This document shows, piece after piece, positions 44,695 to 52,565 of a stretch of 64,000 nt of DNA (the stretch's first letter is position 1; each line of letters opens with the position of its first letter). Both the position numbers and the translations under genes were made by a program. Under the pieces are notes generated by a model. It saw nothing but the letters and a program-made list of their open reading frames with translations. It was not told the origin of the DNA and made no database searches. Source of the stretch: Aurantimonas sp. 22II-16-19i (GTDB lineage Bacteria; Pseudomonadota; Alphaproteobacteria; Rhizobiales; Rhizobiaceae); assembly GCF_002088275.1 (NCBI RefSeq), contig NZ_AQQS01000002.1:290047-354046 (forward strand). The letters run 5' to 3'.

Positions 44695-44727
44695 CCCCAA
44701 AAAAGACCGGCTCTGCGAAAGCCGGTC
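44695..44727 (-). terminator. Hairpin with T-run on the minus strand, before the Ner-like gene
   Basis: Stem GACCGGCT/AGCCGGTC (44705-44712 with 44720-44727) preceded on the plus strand by CCCCAAAAAA. Read leftward it is a good intrinsic terminator. It would stop rightward-origin antisense transcripts before they enter the operator region, or serve as a stable leader hairpin of the early message. Confidence 0.5.
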
Positions 44728-44739
44728 CAAGGAGCATCG

Positions 44740-45048
44740 ATGGCCAGTCCAGACGAGGAGTGGGACCGCTTCAAGATCAGGGCGGAAGTTCACCGCCGCG
44801 GCTCGACGCTGACCGAGATAGCGCAGCAGGCCGGCATCGCCGAAAGCTCCTGTCGCATGGCTCTAGTCGGCGCTTCTCGCGCCGGAGCCGAGGCGCTTTC
44901 CGCGTTCCTCGACGTTCCGCTGCCCAAGCTCTTCCCCGGTCTCTACCTCCGCGCTCGTCCCAACCAGCGCAAACCTAACCCGAAGAACCCCGCCCCGTCG
45001 CGGCAAAAGCGCAAGGCGGCGGCTTCCAGGGAAAGGGCATCCGCATGA
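44740..45048 (+). CDS. Ner-like DNA-binding regulator
   Basis: 102 residues. The first 70 match Ner/Nlp/SfsB-type proteins: an HTH within WDRFKIRAEVHRRGSTLTEIAQQAGIAESS, a helix VGASRAGAEALSAFLDVPLPKLFP and a basic tail. Ner in Mu binds the operator region and turns down early and repressor transcription. It is the first early gene, divergent from the repressor, and has AAGGAG upstream. Its stop overlaps the next start. Confidence 0.88.
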   Translation: MASPDEEWDRFKIRAEVHRRGSTLTEIAQQAGIAESSCRMALVGASRAGAEALSAFLDVPLPKLFPGLYLRARPNQRKPNPKNPAPSRQKRKAAASRERASA

Positions 45049-45167
45049 CCTGGCTGTCGGCGTTAACCACGGTCGTCACCAGGCCGGAAATGATCATGCT
45101 GGCGATGACCTACGGGCTCGGGATGATCGCCCTCAGCATCGGCCTCTGGTGGAGGGACCGGGCGTGA
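45045..45167 (+). CDS. Small membrane protein (40 aa)
   Basis: 40 residues starting in the stop of the Ner-like gene (ATGA) and ending in the GTG of the next (GTGA). It has one hydrophobic stretch (MIMLAMTYGLGMIALSIGLWW) that would span the membrane and a charged end WRDRA. Too short for family assignment. Overlapping start and stop signals argue that it is translated. Confidence 0.5.
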   Translation: MTWLSALTTVVTRPEMIMLAMTYGLGMIALSIGLWWRDRA

Positions 45168-45829
45168 ACTCTCCCTTCGCCAAGCTCCACCGCATCCTCG
45201 CCGAGATTCGTGACGGCGATCCGATCCTGCGCTCGCGGCTCGGCCGCGCCCGCATCGTCGAGGCGACGCTCGACCAATCCCCCCTCCCACCACCCGCCGC
45301 AGCTGAAGGAACGTCCATGAGCGAGACCAGCGACTTCATCGCGAAGTGCGAGGCTTTCGCCCGGGAGTTCCCCGCGGCGACCCTCAGCGCAAGCGATCCT
45401 ACCGAAGCGGTGGAGGGGGCATTCTCTGCGGATCGCCACACGCGGCTCACCGGGCACCGCCGGATGAAGCTGATCGCCCGCCAGCGGATCGATCAGATCC
45501 TCGCCTCCGACCTCGCGGCGACGACGGCGGCGAAGGCTCGTGCCGAAGAAGAGGAGGAGAAGGCGCGGCATCGTGAGCTGCTCGAGAGCACCGTTGCCTC
45601 GATCATGGGCTTCGACAATGCCGCACGGAAGGAACCATCGGACACCCTGAATTCCAAGGACCCGGCGCTGGCCAGAGCCAGCGCCGGCCGTGAGACCGCT
45701 AAGCGCTTCGACAGGCCTGAGGCCGTGATGCTCGCAGGGCTTTATGGTCTCGAGGTTGCGGATGTGATCGCCGCCCAGGCCGTCGCGCTCGCCGTGTTGG
45801 CCGTTCTCAAGCCGCAGACTCACCGATGA
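45164..45829 (+). CDS. Early-region hypothetical protein
   Basis: 221 residues from GTG 45164, which overlaps the preceding stop. An alternative ATG at 45317 (MSETSDFIAKCEAF) has a strong AAGGAA site, so two products are possible. A central charged coiled coil (ATTAAKARAEEEEEKARHRE) is followed by a C-terminal helical part (AVMLAGLYGLEVADVIAAQA). No family recognised. Located between Ner and the ParB-like gene, where Mu-like phages carry rapidly varying early genes. Confidence 0.65.
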   Translation: MNSPFAKLHRILAEIRDGDPILRSRLGRARIVEATLDQSPLPPPAAAEGTSMSETSDFIAKCEAFAREFPAATLSASDPTEAVEGAFSADRHTRLTGHRRMKLIARQRIDQILASDLAATTAAKARAEEEEEKARHRELLESTVASIMGFDNAARKEPSDTLNSKDPALARASAGRETAKRFDRPEAVMLAGLYGLEVADVIAAQAVALAVLAVLKPQTHR

Positions 45830-46073
45830 TTGGAGCGAACACTCCTCGGATCAAGATTTTCGCAGTGGGTGTGATCATGTCCATCGCGGCTGCTGCCTCG
45901 GCGGTTGTGGCTTTGCGATCGTCGAGCTGGCGCTCCAGCTCATCTCGCCATGCCCGCAGGCCATCCGTGCCCGTTCCGAGCTGTTCGCTCATCAGGACGT
46001 ATAGCTGTCGGATCAGCATGTGCGTGGCGAGCTCCTTCGCGGCGAATGCCGCTGCGGCTTCCGCATTCATCAT
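45807..46073 (-). CDS. Hypothetical protein on the opposite strand
   Basis: 88 residues, helical and Ala-rich (MMNAEAAAAFAAKELATHMLIRQLYVLMSEQL, then a helical DELERQLDDRKATTAEAAAA). GAGGGAATAAGAA lies upstream of the double ATG at 46073/46070. It runs against the early operon and overlaps the end of the previous gene by 23 bp. Either a lysogenically expressed accessory gene or spurious. The long plus-strand gap opposite it (45830-46226) supports a real gene. Confidence 0.5.
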   Translation of the reverse strand: MMNAEAAAAFAAKELATHMLIRQLYVLMSEQLGTGTDGLRAWRDELERQLDDRKATTAEAAAAMDMITPTAKILIRGVFAPIIGESAA

Positions 46074-46226
46074 TTCTTATTCCCTCGGTTCGGTTGTTTG
46101 CGCGTCGACTATGAGGGAAACGCGCCACCTGCGTAAGTGGTGGGGCGACGGGGCTACCCGTGTTTCCTCCAGAACTGCGGACGGTTTCGCTTCGGCGGGC
46201 CGTCCGGCTTTTCGGACGCCCGATTC

Positions 46227-46478
46227 ATGACGGCGGGCGAGTTCCTCAGCGCTTGCACCTCCTTTGCCCGTCGCCATCCGGCGGCGGTGCTGGAAATGGC
46301 CGCACCGGAACTCGCCGTCGATCCCAGAGCCTCCGCCCGTCACGTCCGCACCACGGTGCTCCAGGCCCGCAAGCGGATGATCACCACCGCCAAGCTGACA
46401 CTGCGCACCGCGGCGATCGCCAGCGACGGCGCAGCCGATCCCGACCTCTTCACCACGCCAGAGAGACTGACCGCATGA
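46227..46478 (+). CDS. Early-region hypothetical protein (83 aa)
   Basis: 83 residues from ATG 46227 (FLSACTSFARRHPAAVLEMAA, then a basic helix HVRTTVLQARKRMITTAKLTL). Its stop overlaps the ParB-like start (ATGA). No family recognised; small, helical and mildly basic. A frame open upstream to 46137 has no ribosome site. Confidence 0.6.
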   Translation: MTAGEFLSACTSFARRHPAAVLEMAAPELAVDPRASARHVRTTVLQARKRMITTAKLTLRTAAIASDGAADPDLFTTPERLTA

Positions 46479-47323
46479 CGACGCATTCCATGATTTCCCT
46501 CGCCTCGATCGAGACCGAAGGCCGGCTTCGCGCCCTCGACCCCGTCTGGGTGAGCGTTCTGGCGGAGGAGTTCGCCCGCGACGGCCAAACGGACGCCATC
46601 CGCGTCGTCGCCCGCGGCAACGGCTTCAAGCTGGTGAAGGGCGCGCGCCGGATCGCGGCGGCCCTGCAGCTGGGCTGGAGCGAGATCGAGGCGCGCATCG
46701 AGCCGGAGGAGGCGCTTCCCGACGATGCCGCCGTTCGGCTCGCCGAGATCAAGAGCAACATGCTCCGGAGCGACCTGACGGCGCTCGATCGGGCCGTCTA
46801 TGTCGCCGCCTGGTGCGAGATCTACCAAGGCGCCCAGCCGGCGCAAAAGCCGGGCCGCAAAAAGGCTGCCGAGGCCGCGCCGGAGAGTGATGAGGAATTG
46901 AGTACCAAGTTGGTACTCAATTGGACGGAGGCCGCTCAGCAGGCTCTCAAGATCGGCCGAATGGGGATATTCCGCTCCCTGAAGATCGCTAAGATCGAAG
47001 GCGATCTGCGCAGTCGGATTGCCCTTCATGCCATTGCCGACGTGCAGCGCGAGCTGCTGCTGCTCGCGGAACTGACGCCGGTCCGGCAGCGTGCCGTCGT
47101 CGATCTCCTGACCAGCGATCCTGCGAAGGCGACGAGCGTCACCGAGGCGCTGGCGCTGCTCGACCACGCGCCCGGCGCCAAGCCGGTTCCCGTTTACGAG
47201 CGGATGTATGAGCGGTTCGTCCGGCTGAAGGCGCCCGAGAAGGAAGCGTTCTTCGAGATGAACGCCGAGGCCATCGACGTCTGGCTCGCCAAGCGGGCGA
47301 CCAAGCGCGGGCGGGCCGCCTGA
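46475..47323 (+). CDS. ParB-like nuclease-domain protein
   Basis: 282 residues. The N-terminal ParB/Srx-type fold is visible in LRALDPVWVSVLAEEFARDGQTDAIRVV and the signature GNGFKLVKGARRIAAALQLGW, followed by a helical region with AEIKSNMLRSDLTALDRAVYVAAW. In ParB this segment leads into the HTH. A C-terminal coiled region closes the protein. RcapMu-type phages have such a gene just before the transposase. The role is not established; ParB-fold proteins bind DNA and may hydrolyse CTP. Overlaps both neighbours by one to four bases. Confidence 0.8.
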   Translation: MTTHSMISLASIETEGRLRALDPVWVSVLAEEFARDGQTDAIRVVARGNGFKLVKGARRIAAALQLGWSEIEARIEPEEALPDDAAVRLAEIKSNMLRSDLTALDRAVYVAAWCEIYQGAQPAQKPGRKKAAEAAPESDEELSTKLVLNWTEAAQQALKIGRMGIFRSLKIAKIEGDLRSRIALHAIADVQRELLLLAELTPVRQRAVVDLLTSDPAKATSVTEALALLDHAPGAKPVPVYERMYERFVRLKAPEKEAFFEMNAEAIDVWLAKRATKRGRAA

Positions 47324-47787
47324 TGAGCCGCCGGCGCGACGCCCACACTCGCGACCTGTTCGCCGCGCCTGAGCCCGTCTCTGTCGGGTTCGGACCGGAG
47401 GTGACCGGCCGAGGCTCACTCGCCTCGCAGATCGCCCGGGTCGTTAGCCGGACGACGCAGGACGCGCGCGAGGAGGCCGGGATGACGCGCCGGCATCTGG
47501 CGGAGCTGCTGACCGTGAGGCTGGGCCGTCCCGTCTCGGAAACGTCGATCGAGAAGTGGGCGTCGGAAGCGGCTGAGGAGAACCGCATCCCGCTCGACGC
47601 CTTCATCGCCCTCATCGCGGAGACCAAGGGCTACGAGGCGCTCGGCTTCGTGCCCTCGCTGTTCGGCTACGCGGTGGTCGAGGAGAAGTATGTCGAGATC
47701 ATCGAGATGAAGCAGATCGAGGATCACCAGCGGCTGCTCGATGCCCGCATGGCGACCCTCAAGGCCAAGGCGAGGGCGCGGACATGA
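47323..47787 (+). CDS. Early-region HTH-like protein
   Basis: 154 residues. The middle reads REEAGMTRRHLAELLTVRLGRPVSETSIEKWASEAAEENRIPLDAF, which looks like an XRE-type helix-turn-helix adapted to Mu-like phages, followed by FIALIAETKGYEALGFVPSLFGY. Probably a DNA-binding regulator of the early operon or a transposition cofactor. Its ATG shares the last base of the ParB-like stop (TGATG). Confidence 0.65.
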   Translation: MSRRRDAHTRDLFAAPEPVSVGFGPEVTGRGSLASQIARVVSRTTQDAREEAGMTRRHLAELLTVRLGRPVSETSIEKWASEAAEENRIPLDAFIALIAETKGYEALGFVPSLFGYAVVEEKYVEIIEMKQIEDHQRLLDARMATLKAKARART

Positions 47788-48005
47788 AGCTCTCGCTCGC
47801 CAGCCAGATCGCCTGCGTGAGGCGCGAAATCGCCCAGCGCCGCAAGGTCTATCCGCGCCTCGTCGCGACCCGAAAGATGCGCCAGGTCGAGGCCGACCGG
47901 CACATCGAGGAGATGGAGGCGGTCCTCGCCACGCTGGAATGGCTGCAGCCCAACGAGGCGGCCATCCGAGCATTCGTCGAAGCACGGCGGGAGGCGCGGT
48001 CATGA
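47784..48005 (+). CDS. Short conserved phage protein before transposase
   Basis: 73 residues forming two helices: IACVRREIAQRRKVYPRLVA and MRQVEADRHIEEMEAVLATLEWL. Similar short two-helix proteins precede the A gene in many Mu-like phages of alphaproteobacteria. Function unknown. ATGA overlaps at both ends. Confidence 0.65.
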   Translation: MKLSLASQIACVRREIAQRRKVYPRLVATRKMRQVEADRHIEEMEAVLATLEWLQPNEAAIRAFVEARREARS

Positions 48006-50260
48006 AGGAATGGCTGACGGCGCAGGAGCTTGCCGGAGAGTGCCTGCCGCATCTCCCTTCGACGAAGCGGGGCATCAACGATCTCGCCATCCGCGAATCC
48101 TGGAACGAGCACCCCGCCTTTGCGCGTCCCCGGAAAGGCCGGGGCGGCGGGACGGAGTACCACATCCGGCTTTTGCCCGCGCTCGCGTCTCTCGAGTATC
48201 AGCGCCGCTATCTCCGGCTCGGCCTCGTCGACCTGCCGACCGCAGCGAATGACGAGGACGCGGTTCCTGCCTCCCGGCTGAGTGCCCGTGCGAGCCTGGA
48301 ACGGGACGCGCGACTTACGATCATCAAGCACTTCGACAGCTTCCGATCCGGGCTGCGCCTCAACCAGCAAGGGGCGATGCAGGCCTTCGTCGACCGCTAC
48401 AACGCGCGGACCCTCCATATCGAGGAGTGGGTCCTGGAACTGGTCGAGACGATCTCGAAGGGTTCGCTCAAACGCTGGATCCAGAAGCATCGTCGCGGGG
48501 CGCCGATCGGCGTCGATCGCGGCCTCGCCCGCAAGGGTACGGGGATCCTCGACACCGCCAATGGTGGGGCAGTGCGAGCGACCATTCTGGCGCTTCTGGC
48601 GGACAACCAGCATTTTACCGCGGAGCATATTCGGGACGTCGTCGAATCGGAGTTCGGGAAGACGCTCACGGTTCCGGGCAAGGCCGGCGACAAGACCGTC
48701 CCGCTGCCGCCGATCCGTGCCTTCCAACGGGTTTCGAAGGAGCTTCGAAGCTCGCAGGAAGTGACCTTGATGCGGGTGCAGAACCCGGATCGCTTCCGCT
48801 CGACGATGGCGCCGCGAGGCATCGGGACCCTGTCCTATGTCAGCGAGCCGAACCAGCTCTGGCAGATCGATGCCTCGCCGGTCGACGCGCTCTGCACCGA
48901 CGGGCGGCACGCGATCTATGTCTGCCTCGACATCGCGACGCGGCGGATGGTGCTTTCCGTCAGCCGGACGCCCCGGGCGTCGGCCGTGGCCCTGTTGATC
49001 CGCAAGGCGATCCTCGCCTGGGGCGTCGCCGACAAGATCAAGACCGACAATGGCTCGGACTTCACGGCTCGCGACACCCAGCGCCTGTTCACCTTCCTCG
49101 GCATCGAGGTCGAGCTGTCGGACGCCTACACGCCGACCCAGAAGGCCCATGTCGAACGGGCGATCGGCGACTTCCAGAAGGATTTCGCGACGATGCTGCC
49201 CGGCTTTGTCGGGCACAACGTCGCCGACCGCAAAGCGATCGAGGAACGTCGCAGCTTTGCGGCCCGGCTCGGCACCAGCGACGAGGAAGCCTTCGGCGTC
49301 GCGCTCACAGGCGACGAGCTGCAGCGGGAGGTCGATCGCTGGGCAGCATTGCACCAGCACGAGCCGCATGCGGGCCTGAAAGGCCAGACGCCCTTTGCCG
49401 TCGCCGCCCGCTCGACCAAGCCGCCGCGGACCGTCAACGAGAGGGCCCTCGACCTCCTCCTGATGACCGTGCCGCAGGGCGGGACGCGCCGGGTGACGTC
49501 GAGCGGCATCCGGGTCGACGGCAACCACTACATGACGCCGGCCATCCTTCCCGGCACCGAGGTCCTGGTGCGGATGGACAGCGCCGATCTCGGCGTCGTC
49601 TACGCCTTCACGCCCGACGGCGAGTCGTTCCTCGGCGCCGGCATCTGTCCGGCCCTGTCCGGCATCGACCCGGCCGAGGCCGTGCGCGCCCTGAAGGCGA
49701 TGCAGAACGAGATCACCTCACGCGGCGCCGCGGCGATCAAGGCGGAGATCCGCCGCCTGAAGAAGGGCGGTGCCTGGCACGAGCGCATCCTCGGCGTCCG
49801 GGAGGCGCGCGCGCCGAACGTCGTCGCCCTGCCGAAGCGCGGGGAGGCCCATGTCACGCCGCAGATCGCGGCCGCCCTTGAGGCGATGGATGCGGCTGAC
49901 GACCGGCGCGCGCCGGTGCCAACGGATCCCCGCGTGGCGGAAGAGCAGCGCCGCCTGATCGCCGAGATGGCGGCCGCGGACGAGGCGGCGCTGTGGGAGC
50001 GCGGACGTGAGCGCTCGCGCCAACGCGAGGCGGAGATCGAGGCCGAACGGACGGCTCACCTGCCGGAGACCGTGCGCGCGCTGCCGGAATCGCCGCGCGC
50101 GAAATACGTCCGCATGGAGCTGCTGCGCCGCCGCATCGAGGCCGGCGAACAGGTCGAGATCGAGGATGCGATCCTTCTCGGCCGATACCAGGAAACCGCC
50201 GACTTCAAGGGCCAGCGCGACATGCACGAGGCCTATGGCGACGAATACCTCGCGCTCTGA
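48002..50260 (+). CDS. Mu-type DDE transposase (A protein)
   Basis: 752-residue recombinase that inserts and replicates the phage genome. The N-terminal Mu DNA-binding HTH begins at WLTAQELAGECLPHLPSTKRG. The end-binding region is at about 90-230. The catalytic RNase-H domain has D290 (QIDASPVDAL), D349 (IKTDNGSDF) and E385 (KAHVERAIGDFQ), a DD(35)E spacing as in MuA. A beta-barrel and the C-terminal B-interaction region follow, rich in charged helices. Length exceeds MuA (663) by about 90 residues, mostly at the C-terminus. The start overlaps the preceding stop (ATGA). Confidence 0.95.
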   Translation: MKEWLTAQELAGECLPHLPSTKRGINDLAIRESWNEHPAFARPRKGRGGGTEYHIRLLPALASLEYQRRYLRLGLVDLPTAANDEDAVPASRLSARASLERDARLTIIKHFDSFRSGLRLNQQGAMQAFVDRYNARTLHIEEWVLELVETISKGSLKRWIQKHRRGAPIGVDRGLARKGTGILDTANGGAVRATILALLADNQHFTAEHIRDVVESEFGKTLTVPGKAGDKTVPLPPIRAFQRVSKELRSSQEVTLMRVQNPDRFRSTMAPRGIGTLSYVSEPNQLWQIDASPVDALCTDGRHAIYVCLDIATRRMVLSVSRTPRASAVALLIRKAILAWGVADKIKTDNGSDFTARDTQRLFTFLGIEVELSDAYTPTQKAHVERAIGDFQKDFATMLPGFVGHNVADRKAIEERRSFAARLGTSDEEAFGVALTGDELQREVDRWAALHQHEPHAGLKGQTPFAVAARSTKPPRTVNERALDLLLMTVPQGGTRRVTSSGIRVDGNHYMTPAILPGTEVLVRMDSADLGVVYAFTPDGESFLGAGICPALSGIDPAEAVRALKAMQNEITSRGAAAIKAEIRRLKKGGAWHERILGVREARAPNVVALPKRGEAHVTPQIAAALEAMDAADDRRAPVPTDPRVAEEQRRLIAEMAAADEAALWERGRERSRQREAEIEAERTAHLPETVRALPESPRAKYVRMELLRRRIEAGEQVEIEDAILLGRYQETADFKGQRDMHEAYGDEYLAL

Positions 50261-50268
50261 GGCGCGAC

Positions 50269-50300
50269 GAAAAAAAACGGCCCGGCGAAAATGCCGGGCC
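50269..50300 (-). terminator. Minus-strand terminator between transposase and ATPase genes
   Basis: Stem GGCCCGGC/GCCGGGCC (50279-50286 with 50293-50300) preceded by eight A on the plus strand, hence an intrinsic terminator when read leftward. It lies in the only sizeable gap (81 bp) between A and B. A second small stem CGGCCT/AGGCCG follows at 50309-50322. Confidence 0.6.
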
Positions 50301-50341
50301 CGAAAAGACGGCCTGGAGGCCGCAAGTGCAACGCGGAGAGA

Positions 50342-51103
50342 ATGATGAACATGACGCCCCACGTCAATCCACCCGTCAACAAGCCGGCGCCGCTCAGGAA
50401 CGTCGCGGCCTTCACCAGCCTGATCAACCGGGTGGTCGACCGGCGGCCCGGCCTGCCGGGACTTGCCTGCTTCTATGGCCATTCCGGTCTCGGCAAGACC
50501 AAGAGCGCGATCTTCGGGGCGAACCGGCACCGCGCCGCCTATGTCGAATGCGGCCAGATGACGACGGCCCGCTCGTTGCTCGTCTCGATCCTGATGGAAC
50601 TCGGCATGCCGAAGCCGAAGGGCACGGCAACCGACATGCTGAACGAGATCGTCGAGATCCTCGCTCGCGATCCGCGTCGCCCACTGATCATCGACGAGGC
50701 GCATCACATCGCCCACAAGGCGTTCGTCGACGTGGTGCGCGAGCTGCATGACAAGAGCGACGCCCCGATCGTGCTGATCGGCGAGGAGACGCTGCCGAAG
50801 CATCTGGAAGCCTATGAGCGCGTCCACAATCGGATGCTCGACTGGGTGGCGGCGGTGCCATGCAACGGCGAGGACTGCGTCATGCTGGCGCGGACCGTCG
50901 CGCCAAGGATCAAGATCGGCGCCGACCTTGCCGAAGAGATGCTGGCCGTCACGGCAGGCAATCCCCGCCGCATCGTCGTCAACCTCGCAAAGGCCGAGGA
51001 AGTCGCCGCGCGGGAGGGCATCGAGACGATCGATCTCGCAGCCTTCGGTGGGCGCGATGCGATCCTCGGTCTCAGGGCGCCGATGCCGAGGGCGGCCCGA
51101 TGA
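50342..51103 (+). CDS. Transposition target-selection ATPase (B protein, MuB/TniB type)
   Basis: 253-residue AAA+ ATPase that coats target DNA and delivers it to the transposase, giving target immunity. Walker A FYGHSGLGKTKSA is near residue 45. Walker B RPLIIDEAHHIAHKAF is near 120. A sensor-like LIGEETLPKHL follows, and the arginine-rich NPRRIVVNLAKAEEVA lies in the lid. Shorter than MuB (312) because the N-terminal HTH domain is missing. CGGAGAG precedes the ATG pair at 50342/50345. Confidence 0.93.
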   Translation: MMNMTPHVNPPVNKPAPLRNVAAFTSLINRVVDRRPGLPGLACFYGHSGLGKTKSAIFGANRHRAAYVECGQMTTARSLLVSILMELGMPKPKGTATDMLNEIVEILARDPRRPLIIDEAHHIAHKAFVDVVRELHDKSDAPIVLIGEETLPKHLEAYERVHNRMLDWVAAVPCNGEDCVMLARTVAPRIKIGADLAEEMLAVTAGNPRRIVVNLAKAEEVAAREGIETIDLAAFGGRDAILGLRAPMPRAAR

Positions 51104-51717
51104 CGCACGTCCGGGAATCGAAGGATCTGCGCTCGAAGGTGGAGATCGCGCTGCCGAAGGGTGAGCCGGCCATCTGGGAGATGATCCAGAAGCTCGACAA
51201 GGAAGGGTCGTGGTCGACGGCCGACATCGCACGCTTCGTCGGCTCCTCGCCGAAGGTCATTCTCCATTACGTCGCAAGGCTGGACGCTGCCGGCTTCGTC
51301 AAGCGCGTCGGGCGATCGCAGGAACGCGGTACGCCGCATCTCTACCAGATCGCCCGGCCGAGCATCTTCGCGCCGCGGGTCTCCAGTTCCGGCGAGGTCC
51401 TGCCTGAGCTGATCATCGAGACGCTCTGGCGCACCATGCGCATGCTCAAGACCTTCCGGGCGGAAGATCTCGCCGCCTATCTCGCCGAGACCGGCCGGGC
51501 CCCGAACATCAAGTCGATCCGCGTCTATCTCTGGCGGCTGCATGGCGGCGGCATTCTCGCCCTGGCAGGGCCGCGCAGCCAGCGCCAGGAGCAGCGGTTC
51601 CGGCTCGTCCGGATCCCTGGCCCGCGGGCGCCGAAGATCCTCACGGCCAATGTCGTCTGGGATCCGAACCGGGGCGAGCAGCTGGGCACGGCGCAAGCCG
51701 AGGAGGTCGGGCTGTGA
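51100..51717 (+). CDS. Winged-helix protein of the Mu-like early operon
   Basis: 205 residues. EMIQKLDKEGSWSTADIARFVGSSPKVILHYVARLDAAGFVKRV is a clear winged helix-turn-helix. A second similar unit appears in LIIETLWRTMRMLKTFRAEDLAAYLAETGRAPNIKSIRVYLWRL. Two wHTH domains suggest DNA binding across a dyad. Found after the B gene in RcapMu-type phages; role unproven. Overlaps neighbours on both sides. Confidence 0.7.
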   Translation: MTHVRESKDLRSKVEIALPKGEPAIWEMIQKLDKEGSWSTADIARFVGSSPKVILHYVARLDAAGFVKRVGRSQERGTPHLYQIARPSIFAPRVSSSGEVLPELIIETLWRTMRMLKTFRAEDLAAYLAETGRAPNIKSIRVYLWRLHGGGILALAGPRSQRQEQRFRLVRIPGPRAPKILTANVVWDPNRGEQLGTAQAEEVGL

Positions 51718-52103
51718 ACCAGCGCCAGAGCTTCGAGGAAAAGACGCTCCTCGCCTGGGGCGACGATCGCCCGGACTGGATCGTCGAGCTTGCCCGCTTC
51801 GCGGATGCCGAAGGACTGACGGGCGCCGGCAAGCGGGTCGGCCGTCCGGCTTCCACCCTCAGCCAGACCCTCTCCAACACCTATCGCGGCGACGTCGGGA
51901 AGATCGAGGAGCGGGTTCGGGGGGCGCTGATGGCGCTCACCGTGGAATGCCCGGTCCTCGGCGAGATCGGTCGCGACCGCTGCCTCGACGAGCAGGGGAA
52001 GGACTTTTCCGGGACGAGCGCCATGCGCGCCCAGCTCTATCGGGCCTGCCGGTTTTCCGGCTGCCCCCACTCCAAGCATACGAAAGGAACCGACCATGGA
52101 TAA
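51714..52103 (+). CDS. Early-region putative DNA-binding protein
   Basis: 129 residues from a GTG overlapping the previous stop. LARFADAEGLTGAGKRVGRPASTLSQTLSNTYRGDVGKIEERVRGAL resembles a lambda-repressor-like HTH (compare VSRSTVSQVLNGKY). The C-terminus has three to four cysteines (VECPVLGEIGRDRC, RACRFSGCPHSKHTKG), possibly a zinc site. This type is recurrent in Mu-like phages as a predicted transcriptional regulator. Confidence 0.7.
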   Translation: MNQRQSFEEKTLLAWGDDRPDWIVELARFADAEGLTGAGKRVGRPASTLSQTLSNTYRGDVGKIEERVRGALMALTVECPVLGEIGRDRCLDEQGKDFSGTSAMRAQLYRACRFSGCPHSKHTKGTDHG

Positions 52104-52341
52104 GAAGCCCGCGCGCCTGTCGGCGCGCATTCGCGAGCTGCGGACGTTCTTCCGCGAATATGACCGCGCCGGCGTCGTCCTCGGCGGCGTCGCCGTCGAT
52201 GCACTCTCCGAGCGCCTGCGGAACTTCGAGATCGACGCGGCGGACCTGGAGACCGGCACCCGGGTCGGTGCCGCAGCCGCCCGCCCCATGTCCGAGATCG
52301 CCCGGCGCTACGCCGGCACGGCGGCGGGAGCGGCCCGATGA
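52096..52341 (+). CDS. Early-region hypothetical protein (81 aa)
   Basis: 81 residues, helical (SARIRELRTFFREYDRAGVVLGG, VDALSERLRNFEIDAADLE), ending in an Ala/Gly-rich stretch. Starts 8 bp inside the preceding gene with AAAGGAACC upstream. No family recognised. Confidence 0.55.
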   Translation: MDKKPARLSARIRELRTFFREYDRAGVVLGGVAVDALSERLRNFEIDAADLETGTRVGAAAARPMSEIARRYAGTAAGAAR

Positions 52342-52565
52342 TCCCGTCTTCCGCGCAACCCGTCATCCGGCCCGCCGTCGACCGGATGCTCCAGGCCGAG
52401 GAGATCATCCGGGCGATGCGCCGGAAGATCATCGCCCCCAAACAGGCGACGCAAGCCGACGAGGCTCTGGTGGCGATCGACAACGCCATCGCCGAGCTCG
52501 TGGCAGCCCGCGTCGAGATCAAGGCCGGCCATCTCACCCGGGCTGCCGATCGGGTGGCGTCATGA
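52338..52565 (+). CDS. Early-region hypothetical protein (75 aa)
   Basis: 75 residues, mainly two amphipathic helices (VDRMLQAEEIIRAMRRKII and DEALVAIDNAIAELVAARVEI). ATGA overlaps at both ends tie it to the early operon. No family recognised. Confidence 0.55.
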   Translation: MIPSSAQPVIRPAVDRMLQAEEIIRAMRRKIIAPKQATQADEALVAIDNAIAELVAARVEIKAGHLTRAADRVAS

